NCBI GenBank assembly: GCA_000711775.1
Contig: ARYC01000258.1
Span: forward strand, 101,862 to 165,861
Origin: Oxytricha trifallax
Taxonomy: Eukaryota > Ciliophora > Spirotrichea > Sporadotrichida > Oxytrichidae
Reading direction: 5' to 3'
Length of the DNA stretch: 64,000 bases
Position 1 is the first letter of the stretch. Each line of letters starts with the position of its first letter. The notes beneath the pieces were generated by a model. The model was not told the origin of the DNA and searched no databases. It saw only the letters and a program-made list of their open reading frames with translations. Of this stretch, positions 54,368-64,000 are shown one piece after another. The position numbers were made by a program, and so were the translations under genes.

Positions 54368-56044
54368 AATAATAATAATAATAATAATAATAATTAACTC
54401 GCATCGAGGGTTCAAGACCCCCTGAGCATATCATTATGAAGGGACTGAGTCCCTTTTTGTTGTCAGATCTTGGTATGTTTACCAAAGATGACTTTTGATC
54501 CTAGTTTCGGAAGCTTTAAGTTTGTTTTTAATAAATCTTAATTGTTCTTGGCATGTCTCCATTGTCTCATGGTATTCATTATCATCTTCGTGCAAGAGTT
54601 CTTCTCTCTCTTTCATGAGTTAAATAAGTTCTCGTATCGTGGCAGAAACTTCATCTCGAAAAGTAGGTAGATGATGGGTATAGCAAAGTCTTGTGTATAT
54701 GGCTTTGCAAACTAAACATCTGAAGTTTTTCCCAAAGAACTTGGGGCCGTTTTGTAGGGCCACTGCTAGTGTGTTAGGAATGTATTTTAGGGGAATTTTA
54801 GGAAGTATTCTTACCTAGATATATGGTGTTCGTTTTGACCAATTCCCGCGTACATTTGAAGATTCGAAAGAATCCTCTACATCTTTTCTATCGCTAGTCT
54901 TTCTAGGTTTTAGAACTAGTAGTTTTAGATGTCTTCTATTTTGTATTTCGATCCAACCTTGTGAGCTATGTAGAGTTCCATATGGAAGGGAGAGGAATCA
55001 AAGGTCCTCAGTTAGTTGCTGAAGAACATTTTGAGGATTGGATCGGCCTTTATAGTGAAGCTAACAAGTTTTCTTTTAAGGATATCAATTACTTTGAAAA
55101 ATTCTTCATTCTTGAGTGTTAGCAAGAGTGGGCAGAGTTTGAATTAGAATTTAGAGTAAATGTATTGTTGGTAGATTCTACTATAGAGGGCTTAGTCGCC
55201 TTTAAAGAGTCTTATATAGGTGTTTCTGAGTTCATCCTGAATTTCCTTGAGTAAAGATTGGAAATTTTTGACAGGGTCTTTGTGAATCTCAACTCCTAAG
55301 TATTTGAAGTGTGTTTGAGCTTTAATGTCAAATTCGAACTAGCCTTTGTTGATTTCAGCACATTTAGCGTCGTTGATAATGAGCCCAAATGAAAAGAGGT
55401 GTTCTCTTAGCTGTTATTTTATGAGAGGAATATCGTGATCTGTTTGGAATATGATGACCATGTCATCAGCATAGATCTTAATGTGTTTAAGTATAGGGAA
55501 GTTGTACTTAATCTCAAAAATTTTAAGGGCAGTATCTAGTACTAGAACGAAGAAGAGTGGCGAAAGTTTTCCACCTTGAGGAGTACCCCTGGAAATTTTT
55601 ATCTTAGTTCTTTTCCACCAGAGGTAGTAAGGTTGGATTAGGTGAGATCCAAGGATGACCATCTTGTCTAATCTAGTAGGGTTAGTGTTTTACCTAAGGG
55701 CTTGGATATTTTCGTTGCCAGTGATCGGTATACTATTCTGTTCTAGAAGTAGGTCGGTATATTATTCTGAAGATAGGTCTGGTTACTAAATAGGAGGCTA
55801 CCAGGTAGTATGGATCTACGATGGGTCCGGTGACTCCAATGTATTGGGATTCTGAGAGCCAACCTCAGAGATTTCAGATTGAAGAACTGACTTCAGCCAG
55901 TTGGGTTCAACCTCCGGAATAAGTATAGGAGACAAATCTAGCAGATTTTGCGCTTCCATGACAGAGTAGGCACTCTGATATTAAATTTAGAAGTTTTGTG
56001 ACAAAAAGCCTCGTGCCATCTATTAACTTTTTAATTTAATAATT
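54368..56044 (-). mobile_element. Internally deleted LINE copy with 13-bp target duplication and (TAA)n tail
   Basis: ATCTTGATATCAT flanks it at 54355-54367 and 56045-56057. The 3' end is an AAT/ATT run of about 25 bases (54368-54392), preceded by a GC-rich 3' region with a small stem (AGGGACTGAGTCCCT near 54440). One ORF of 449 codons fills most of it. It is inserted in the 22-kDa gene of TBE D. The clean duplication and open frame mark it as one of the youngest insertions here. Confidence 0.9.
54613..55959 (-). CDS. LINE-derived protein, intact 448-aa ORF with partial reverse transcriptase
   Basis: ATG at 55959, TGA at 54613-54615, no internal TGA. Residues 1-100 are Pro/Gln-rich with no domain (MEAQNLLDLSPILIPEVEPN). 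Then comes the second half of a reverse-transcriptase palm: GTPQGGKLSPLFF (near 55590) and YADDMVI (near 55460), with KYLGVEI as the primer-grip-side motif (near 55310). Endonuclease and the first palm motifs (with the first catalytic Asp) are absent, and the joint is in frame. The C-terminal 200 residues are unrecognised. An active polymerase is unlikely; the protein might bind element RNA or be made only by chance of the deletion. Confidence 0.75.
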
Positions 56045-56105
56045 ATCTTGATATCATTTCTTGAGCTCAACTCTTTTCATTTGATCATTGAGTGATATCT
56101 TTGTT

Positions 56106-56553
56106 CCTCTTCCTATAAATGAATTAAAAATTATAATCTATAGACTACTGGATCCTATTATTTAAAAACTTACTATTAAATGTAGGCATCTTAAAGGAGA
56201 TCAACCCTGCAAAGATACGTGGAGAAAGTTTTGCAGAAGCTGTAACAATCTGCAGAGATGGAGTTACATTTTTATAAATTTAGTTCCTTTAAATTAGTAC
56301 TAAATTTGTTTTAATTTAATTAGAAATGGTACCAAATCCGTTTAATTTTAATTGGTACCAATTTAATAGTACCAAAACTTAATTAGTACCTAGTTTTAAA
56401 CTAATGAGGTTTTAATGGAAAAGTTCAAAAATGGTTTAAAACCTGATTGATACTAGTACCAACCTGAATTTTATCTAAGTTGGTACCAAAATTAAAAATA
56501 GTAAGCATTAATTTAGAAAAATTTATAGTTATAAACTTTTTAGTATAAATATA
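56106..56553. promoter_or_regulatory. Intergenic region of TBE D with repeated GGTACCAA
   Basis: The palindromic box TTGGTACC(AA) or its parts occurs about six times between 56320 and 56510 (for example TTGGTACCAATTT near 56363 and TTGGTACCAAAAT near 56490), with AATTAGTACC variants. It lies between the divergent 22-kDa and kinase starts. Confidence 0.6.
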
Positions 56554-58117
56554 ATGTCTAACGCCTAAGAATCAACGATTGTTGTTGGAGTACCAACTCC
56601 TATACAAAGTTACTATAACTAGAGAGGTTATTAGAGCTTAATAATTGAAATTAAAATTTTAATTTAAACATAACGGCTAACTTGAATCGCAGAGCAGTTT
56701 CTCTTGGAGCAGGATAATCATAGCTCAACTTTTGGTCCTCCAAGAAACCGGAAGTAATCTACATTGAGAGATAGGTTGAGCTAAGAGCTCTTAAATTTGA
56801 AACAGAGATCTTCAAAATGAAAGTATAAAACTAGAAAGGGAGAGCAGAGATGGGCTTTTTAGCATAAATTGAATATGTAGAGGAGCTAAAAGAACAGCAA
56901 CCAATTGATAAGAAAAAACATATTAATGTGAAGACTGCTAGAATCTTTTCACTACTGAGCAAAGCTTGAAGAGACACCCTAAAGAGGTACATTCTGGCAA
57001 AGCCAAGTTCTAATTCAAGCATGATAAAATTGATGGAAGGTACTAATGTACAACGTGTATGAAGTCTTATACGCACTCTGCAAAAGTAAAGAAGAATATT
57101 CAGAAGCATAATTTGAGTGACTTTTTAATGCAGGATAAAGAAACTTAAAAATTAGTCCCAGCAAAAAGAAAATTCAATACTCTTGAGTCACAAAGAGAGC
57201 AGCAATAAAGACTCAAGAGACAGAAGCGATATGAATCGATGAATCAACCAAAAGGCAATACAATCTCAGCATGCTTTTAATCGAAAGCTATGAATATACC
57301 AGCATTAATTTTAGTTGATCTCAGCACTTGTATTAAAAACTAATTGAATAAAAATGTGCCTGCAAAAGCAAAGCTTATAGTAGTTGATGAGTATGCATAC
57401 AAGGTGTATCCCTTCAGTAATCTCCTTAAGAACCAATAGTATCAAAACGAGTTTGCTAATTAATACATGGGTCTTAGAAATTCCTAGAGAAAAGATTGGA
57501 AGAATTTGCTTAAGTTAGATGGTGTAAAATTATGCTATAGTTTTATCGCACTAAGACTCAAGAAATTTGAAATGACTTTGAGAGACTATCTCTATCATAA
57601 TCGATACCCCGATGATTTAAACGATATATTTTCAGATATGATAAAGGGTGTCAAGGAGTTTCATGAACTTGGGTATGTTTCTTAGAGATTTGAAGCCTGA
57701 AAATGCAATGGTGAATCTCTGCCCATTAGAAGTAGTTGTAATCGATTTCAATAGAGCTTTAAGATAAGAGATCATTACTTTAGCATAGGTACTTGGGACT
57801 CCCGGATACTCCCAATAAGAGAGATGTGGACAAATGGTTTTGTCTAATGGGATGTTTGGGCAATAGCTGCAATAATATTGGAAAATTATATGGAAAGTAT
57901 GTCTTACTTTGGTACTAAAGATGAAAAGCAATCAATAAATTTGGCTTAGAAACACATAATGTAAGAAAATTTCAGCTAAAAAATTAAAAGCATAGCAGAG
58001 ATGATAATCGTGAGAGCTCCAAACTATCCTAGATAAACATTAGATGAAATCCTTGACCCATTAGAGAGAGCATAGTTCAAAAGATAAAATATAGATATAG
58101 TTATAAAATTTGTTTGA
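56554..58117 (+). pseudogene. TBE D kinase gene
   Basis: ATG at 56554 (MSNAQESTIVVGVP), TGA at 58115-58117. A C2H2-like pair (near 57060-57110) and the conserved VYPF(N/S) segment before the kinase (near 57400) are present. The catalytic loop reads RDLKPENAMVN (near 57685), with a base lost just before it so that the His is unclear. IDFNRALR follows, with DFN again. TGAs and shifts interrupt the N-terminal half. More diverged than E. Confidence 0.65.
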
Positions 58118-58519
58118 CTTAATAACACTAATACTCATTGAATATTCATTAAATTCACATAAAACCTGCATTTTGTCTACTAACCCCAATAAGACCCCGA
58201 TTATACTTCACAAATCAAATTACATATAAACCTCACTAAGAGGTTTTGAGCAAAGACTCCATTATGATGCTTTTTAAAGACTAATTTTTATTTGATTTAA
58301 TATACTTGCTCTTAAAAGACTATATTCGCTTTAATTATATTGTTTTTAAGACCTCTCCAGTTTAATCAGAATGGAAAAATCTTTAAAGATGAGCGAGATA
58401 GAATTTTGAGTTTTGTCAAGGAAATTTTATTAATTTTACAAATTGACAAAATTTTAGTTCTATTGTCCCGGTGCTCCAAATACACAGGAAATGCTTATTT
58501 GAAGGAGTAAAAATCCTGC

Positions 58520-58645
58520 ATGGATGGGAATTTTTACCACGTTGGCATCCCTATGAATACCCGATTTTAAGATTAGAATTTTGCAAATCCTGAGTAAGCA
58601 AAAACCTCCACAACCACATGGGTCTCAGATGCACCGATAATACTT
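58520..58645 (+). repeat. Long direct repeat, right copy
   Basis: Copy of 47345-47490. A second short direct repeat (TTGTTTTT.AGACCTCTCC) lies on both sides of it at 58348 and 58657. Between 58400 and 58470 is a hairpin (ATAGAA...TTTTGTCAA and complement). Confidence 0.75.
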
Positions 58646-59122
58646 CTTTAATTAGATTGTTTTTGAGACCTCTCCATATGAATCAGCATAATTTAATTTT
58701 CTTGTAACATTTGATTAAAAGCAGATGATGCCAGCAATCAGTCACTTATTCAAGAAAGGCTTAGATGTTACTTCTAAAAAATAAATATATTACGATAAAA
58801 ATAATAATTCATTGACTACTTTTTAACTAATTAAAGCAATTAGACATCTAGCTTGTATTGTAAATATTATCTATAATATCATAAAACTTTTATAATCCAT
58901 TTTTTAATCTGTGTTTTAATGAAACAATAATGTTTTCTCGAATTCTCAAATATTCAATCCTTGTACTTTTATTTATTATTTTAATAATTTTTTTGCAAAA
59001 TTCTTGAATTTTTGTTTGGATTATTTTTTATTTAGTATATAATTAAATAATTTTTTCTTAGTTTGCTCAATTTTATTAAAGCTCTATAATATATGCAAAA
59101 GTTCTAAGAAATATTAAAGTAT

Positions 59123-59555
59123 TTATTGTAGGAATACATTTGATTTAGAAAAATAAAATAAATTTAAATTGATTAAAATATAAAATATAATTCGTGGCAG
59201 TTAACTTTCTGGAAACCTAGAAAATATTGTACTTGTTCGATAGAGAATTCAAAATCAGGTCGACTATGCTCTTGGCGGTACCCCTCTATCGCATCCCTGG
59301 AGCGAGATAAATTGACTTTATTTTTGTGTAATTTATTGAGTTAATTTTTTTGGCCAAAATTAAAGTCAAGTTATCTCGCTCCAGGGATGCGATAGAGGGT
59401 ACCGCCAATAGTAAAGTCCAGCTGATTTTGAATTCTCTATCGAACAAGTACCGTATTGTCTAGGCTAAGACAAAGTTTAACTGCCACCAATTTAAATTAT
59501 TAATTTATTAATTATAAATATATTTCCCAAATCAAATGTATTCCTACAATAATAA
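59123..59555. repeat. Foldback element, family I, copy 2
   Basis: Ends TATTGTAGGAATACATTTGA and complement; inner blocks GTGGCAGTTAA and TTGGCGGTACC shared with copy 1. The arms are interrupted only by a short centre with the motif CTCGCTCCAGGGATGCGAT in inverted copies. Confidence 0.9.
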
Positions 59556-60600
59556 CAAAAAGGTAAAAGTAATACAGGAAAATTCAATATATAGAGAGAA
59601 ATGGGAAACATTAAAAAGAATGGAACTTTAAATTTTGGACTGGCATAATTTTTCCAAGAAAACATTCAAAATTTATTATAAAAAAAGGAATTTGTATAAA
59701 ATTGAAAATTAAAATTTATCATACTTCTTATTATAGATTGAGATATTTTTCATTTATTAAATTATCTAATTTATTTATTATGTCAAACTTAAAGTTTAAA
59801 TTATATTTTGTTTGGAAAATAATTTCTATATAATTTTGCTTTAAATCTTTAGTTATCTTAATTTTAAAATAAACTTATTGTAAATTAGCAAAATGGTATT
59901 TCTCTCATTGTTCTTCATATACCATGAATAAATTAAATACAGTAGATTTCAATTGAATAATTACATTAATGAATTATATTTTTAAAGCGGTACTCCTTAT
60001 CAATACTTAAATAATAAATAATTTAATGCTATTTCCGACTCTTAACTTTTCAATCAAGCGAGATTCATTTGTATTGCGTAAAATATTATTTCATTATGCT
60101 TAATTGATATAATTTTGAAGCATTTCTGTGCTTGATTTGTGAACTCTATACGATTTTTATCAATTTAGCTTTACTTATGTTTATTTTCTAAATATTTATT
60201 TATAAAAATACAAGAGTAAATTGATTAATTTTAAGCATATTATATTTTTATATGCACCCAAGCTATAAATTAATAATTATTTTTATTGGTATAAACTTAT
60301 ATGTACAGATATAATATTAAAAACTTAATAAATTTTTATATTTAAAAATAATTGATTAAGCTTTAAATTAGTAAACTGAAAAATCATATAAATATTTATT
60401 GTTTATATATTAATTTTATAGCAATTATTATAATATATTTGGATATATATATATATTCTTGACTCTAACACAATAACTACCACCAAAGACTTGAAAATAA
60501 ACGAAAGATATTGTTAAATTCTCATATTCTTCTTCATTTAGTAATTCAACAAATTAAGTTTTTTGTCATAATATTTTAATATATTAAACTAGGCTTTCCA
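59556..60600. other. AT-rich DNA without a recognised gene
   Basis: Only a (TA)n run near 60.45 kb stands out. Confidence 0.5.
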
Positions 60601-60623
60601 TAAAAAAATATATATTATCTATA

Positions 60624-60890
60624 TTGTCTTTCATAATATTTCCCAGCTGTTGGAAATTTAGTGGCTGTAGCATATTTGGAATCATTACATTTGGTTTAAG
60701 AGAAGTAACTTCGAACTATAAGATAAATGAGAGGAGAATGAAAAATAGTTTCAATCATCTTGGATACCAAAATAAAAACAAGTTTTATATTTTAAAAGAA
60801 TTTTTGAAACTCTTCCTCCACTATCACATTGTGGTATCATCTGTATCAATAGGCGACTTGTTTATATGCATTAGCCCACAATTTACTTAA
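60624..60890 (+). CDS. Possible coding island, unrecognised
   Basis: A frame of about 95 codons, from an upstream TTG to a TGA near 60901, has a polar middle with good composition (NYKINERRMKNSFNHLGYQN) between hydrophobic ends. There is no ATG at its start, so it would be an internal segment. It may be a macronuclear-destined piece or chance. Confidence 0.25.
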   Translation: MSFIIFPSCWKFSGCSIFGIITFGLREVTSNYKINERRMKNSFNHLGYQNKNKFYILKEFLKLFLHYHIVVSSVSIGDLFICISPQFT

Positions 60891-61167
60891 TCTTTTGTTT
60901 GAAAAGGCAATTTTGGTTATTAAGAATATAGCAACAAATAAATAGAAAAAAACAGATCGTTGCTCTCTCTAATTTTATAAAATAATAAATTAGTTTATTA
61001 TCAACTCAATTCATAAATGGCAACATAATTTTGGTTTATCTTTCACATTTTTTAAAAATATAAATTGATTTATTCCAAAGAGAATTAAAGAAGACTATAA
61101 TTAATTATGAAAACAGACATAATAAGTTGTTCATAGTATAGATTCATTTGAACAATTAGAATATAGT

Positions 61168-61587
61168 AATAAAAGGAATACATTTGAGTTTAGAAAAATA
61201 AATTATAATTCAAATTTATTATAATTATTGGCAGTTAACTTTGATGAATAATCAAGAAAATACATTTCTTGTTCCTTAAGAAATTCAATTAAACTGGATT
61301 TTACTAATGGATGCACCACTCAACCGCATAACTTGAGGGAGATAAATCGATTTTAATTTTGAATCAGGATTAACTAAACAAATCAGATTAATCAACAAAA
61401 ATTATTATCGATCTACCACGATTCATGGATACTACAGAGGATTACCGCAAATAATAAGTTTAGTTAATTTTGAATTCTATATCGAGCACGGTTTGGATAT
61501 AGCTAACTATCACTATTTTATTAAACTATTAACTATTATTGAGTTATAGCTTATTTTTCTAAATTTAAATGTATTCCTGCAATAATT
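61168..61587. repeat. Foldback element, family I, copy 3 (most diverged)
   Basis: Ends AAAAGGAATACATTTGAG and AATGTATTCCTGCAATAATT. The arms have lost much of their pairing, but GGCAGTTAACTTT and CGAG.GAGATAA blocks of the family remain. Older than copies 1 and 2. Confidence 0.75.
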
Positions 61588-62159
61588 AAGAATCTAATGA
61601 ATGCTTAATTATGAGATATGATATTCATCACACAAACTTACATAATCAAATATTTCAAAGCTTTAAGTTATTTTTATTCTAAATGAGAGTGGAATCCTTT
61701 AAAGCTTAAATATTTGGAGATTGAAATAATACTTCCTGATGCTATGGAGGTCTTCATAATACTTCTCGTTTAAGTCAAGCGTTTTGCTCTAATTATTTTT
61801 TAATTAAGATTGTCGAGTTTTCACTCCCTATATTAACTACAACGAATAAAAAGTATTGGAAAAATGATTAAAAAGATTTATCGTGCTTTTATATTTTCTT
61901 AATTGTATAAACAATTCATGATGTTGTAGAGTTTTCACTCGAAAGTTTGTAATCTATCTTTTAAGTTTGAATATCTTTGATCCGATCCTCTTATGTTATC
62001 AATCATTATCATATTTTTTAATGGTATCTAGTAGTTTTTATCTATTTGATCGAAACTTGAAAGTGCTTTCTGAGTGTTAATATAATTTAAACATAATCAT
62101 TCTTTTGAATAGCATAGTAGTAAGTTTCCTCAATAGCAGGAAGTTAGCTATTATTTCAT

Positions 62160-62340
62160 TGATAATAATTTATTTTGACGGTTTTGGATATCTATGATAG
62201 ACATTTGTCAAAGATTACTGCTAGTAATCACTCATTACCATATTATCGTATTGAGGATAGTGGCAGTGCAGCACTGATGGAGAGAACTGGAGAAAGATAA
62301 TGACATATTTTTCTTCAAAGAGAACATCCATTGTCTTTGA
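62160..62340 (+). other. Possible coding islands in AT-rich DNA
   Basis: Near 62175-62300 the plus strand reads VLDIYDRHLSKITASNHSLP and on to a TGA, with GC above the surroundings. A similar short island lies at 63484-63580 (GTVMGLTASLFEEQTFLGQN). Both are short, without start codons, and not recognised. The rest of 61.6-63.9 kb shows nothing. Confidence 0.2.
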
Positions 62341-63930
62341 TTATCATTTAGATTAATAATATAATATTATGCGCCACTTAAAATTCAGCTTGCAATTTCA
62401 TCATAGTAAGCCTTTCTTTTAAAAAGTAGCCCTATCATAAGAATATTTAAAAATTAGAATAAATTTGAAATATATTTTAAATCATATTCGATTCTTACAA
62501 CTATAAAATCTCTTTAAAATTTTCATTTATTACATATCTATAAAATTAAAAATAAATAAGCAATGTTAAATAACCAGGATTAAATGATTAGATTCAAGAT
62601 AAGATCTTACGTTATTCATATATATTGAGATTTAATAAGCTTGCAAACAAATTAAAAACTCTAGCTTGGATAAAATCCATTGAATGGATATTGTTATAAA
62701 ATCAATAATGAAAATGCTTACGATTCTGAAGGCATAGTAATTGCATTAAATATGTTTAGAATAAATTAATAAAGACAATTTATCGGATTTTCAGCTTAAA
62801 TTTCACTTATTCAAACAATTCTCTAAACAATCACCATAAATAATATTTATTAAATTAAAAATTTTGTCTATAATCGATAAAATTAATGGTTAGGAACATA
62901 AATTATCATTAGATTTGATGAAGGATAAGTTGTTCATACTCAGTTCAATAACATATCTTCCATGTATATTAACCCCGTATTTATGATTAAGACAATATAA
63001 AAAAGAGGATTGCACTATACATTATTTTTATCATCAACCATCAATTACTTCATTAATTTTCAAATTAATTTATTAGAACTAATTTGCTTTTATATAATTT
63101 CATTCATAATCTCTGATCAATCTTGCCATATAATGAATTATTTTGATGTTTATATTTAATTTAAATATAATAAATAGTTTGCACCTTATAGTAGTTATAC
63201 AATTCGGAATTGATGAAATGAAAGCAAAGCTTAACCAAATATTATTTTCAACAAAACTAACCAGTTAAGTTTATTGTATATGTGATTCACTTCTAGGAGT
63301 TATTATCATAAATTATACTGATATATTCGTTGATAAATAACAATTGAATATGTTTAATAATTATGATTAATAAGTTAACATCACTAATTCTAGACAGGAT
63401 ATCATTGTTTTCTTTGATATCAATGAAATAAATATTAAAGAATCAGGAAAAATACAAAAAACAGGAGCATTATATATAACTGATTTGGAACAGTGATGGG
63501 ATTGACGGCATCTTTATTTGAAGAGTAAACCTTTTTGGGACAAAATCTTCAAGAAAAGTTGATTTATACTATTGAGAAAAAAAAAAGATTTCTAGTAATT
63601 AATGATCTGAAATGTTAAAAGATTGTGTTGTATTGTGTCAAACTTTTTGTTGTATAGTCTTTTATCTTAAAATTAATAAATTATGTTTTAATTTCATACT
63701 CTAATATGGATAGCATCAAACTTCTTTTTTCATTAGGTTAAATTACAATCTTTAAAAACTTTTAAAATTATAGGATTCCTCTATCTTGATGTCTATGATA
63801 GAAGATCCTAAAACTGAAGTTTTAATTTTTTTTTTGATTAATATTTTAACCATATGTTTGATTCCCTCTGCCAAGTAAAAATTGTTTGCATTGCCCTCCT
63901 CTTCACTTATGTTTCTGAAAGCTGCAGAAT

Positions 63931-64000
63931 CAAAACCCCAAAACCCTTCAGTAGTTTGATTGAGTTTTTGATTGATAAAAGTAGACTATTAGTGCATACT
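63931..64000. mobile_element. Left end of a further TBE, cut by the window edge
   Basis: CAAAACCCCAAAACCC after AAT, then the same TIR as B and C to the last base. Only the terminal repeat is visible. Confidence 0.92.

Larger units (their letters stand above)
49767..56105 (-). pseudogene. TBE D 22-kDa gene, in three pieces
   Basis: C-terminal piece 49767-50080; middle piece 53942-54354, after TBE E; N-terminal piece about 56058-56105, after the LINE. The middle piece matches the YSISPE..., FFGVLG and NYPEIS segments. The start codon is degraded (ATATCACTC where other copies have ATGGAGTCA). The intron at 50003-50028 is in the C-terminal piece. Both insertions can be lifted out at their target duplications to give one continuous, already decayed, gene. 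Confidence 0.7.
48208..58248. mobile_element. TBE transposon D, host of three further insertions
   Basis: Left end CAAAACCCCAAAACCCCTTAG preceded by AGT; right end ...AAGAGGTTTTG followed by AGC, a decayed duplication. It belongs to a different TIR subfamily from A-C (CCTTAGTGAGGTTTATA), shared with E. It is split by the foldback element 49313-49739, TBE E (50084-53938) and the LINE 54368-56044. Order without insertions: transposase (+), 22-kDa (-), kinase (+), about 4.1 kb. Confidence 0.85.
47480..58350. repeat. Palindromic element (foldback family II) interrupted by TBE D
   Basis: The left arm runs from 47480 to about 47850 and the right arm from about 47930 to 48207, then resumes at 58249 after the 10-kb TBE D. 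The right arm's last part (CAAAGACTCCATTAT... to TATTCGCTTTAA near 58345) pairs with 47488-47560. Centre and arms resemble the palindrome at 7806-8614. It encodes nothing. Confidence 0.8.

Noticed and set aside
54390..54430. tRNA T-arm-like sequence GAGGGTTCAAGACCCCC
   Set aside because: No acceptor, D or anticodon arms around it; it is part of the GC-rich 3' region of the LINE.
47345..58645. LTR retrotransposon suggested by long direct repeats
   Set aside because: No gag, integrase or primer-binding site between them; the interior is fully explained by the palindrome and the nested TBEs.
1..64000. CRISPR arrays, bacterial promoters, Shine-Dalgarno sites
   Set aside because: No regularly spaced repeats, and the genetic code and element types are those of a ciliate nucleus.

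Overview
This window looks like germline (micronuclear) DNA of a spirotrich ciliate of the Oxytricha/Stylonychia type. Three things point there. Coding stretches are open only if TAA and TAG are read as glutamine and TGA as stop. Several transposons end in telomere-like CAAAACCCCAAAACCC inverted repeats and carry three genes, which is the layout known for telomere-bearing elements (TBEs): a DDE transposase of about 42 kDa, a protein of about 22 kDa, and a zinc-finger/kinase protein of about 57 kDa. The rest is very AT-rich and made of foldback repeats, decayed retroelements and short coding-like islands. Almost no standard-code ORF is meaningful here.

Layout. 1-4.9 kb: decayed LINE on the minus strand, broken by a palindrome and an AT-rich insertion. 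4.9-8.6 kb: AT-rich DNA and an 0.8-kb palindrome. 8.6-13.4 kb: a strongly diverged TBE-like element with all three genes but no C4A4 ends found. 15.5-21.3 kb: a membrane-protein reading frame split by an internally scrambled TBE (A) plus a fragment of another. 21.6-23.7 kb: a minus-strand ORF1-like pseudogene with a (TAA)n tail, split by a palindrome. 26.3-29.6 kb: two diverged copies of an unrecognised gene around a palindromic MITE. 30-38.7 kb: decayed coding tracts, one split by TBE B and one encoding a Ulp1/SENP-like protease domain. 40.4-46.5 kb: an element with 178-bp terminal inverted repeats carrying a Rep-like superfamily 3 helicase gene, with TBE C inserted in it. 47.3-58.7 kb: a five-part nest in which a palindromic element contains TBE D, and D contains a foldback element, TBE E and a LINE. 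59-64 kb: two more foldback elements, a few coding-like islands and the start of another TBE at the right edge.

The TBE genes share one plan. The zinc-finger/kinase gene and the 22-kDa gene diverge from a shared intergenic region with subfamily-specific repeated motifs, and the transposase gene converges on the 22-kDa gene. The 22-kDa gene appears to carry a 26-nt spliceosomal intron. In C and E only a few frameshifts break the genes; A, B and D are more damaged. TBE copies are known to be cut out during macronuclear development. The AAT target duplications of B and E, and the frame that continues across A, fit precise removal.

Limits: all translations and alignments were done by eye. Ends of foldback elements are approximate to about 10 bases. 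MDS/IES boundaries cannot be called without the macronuclear sequence.
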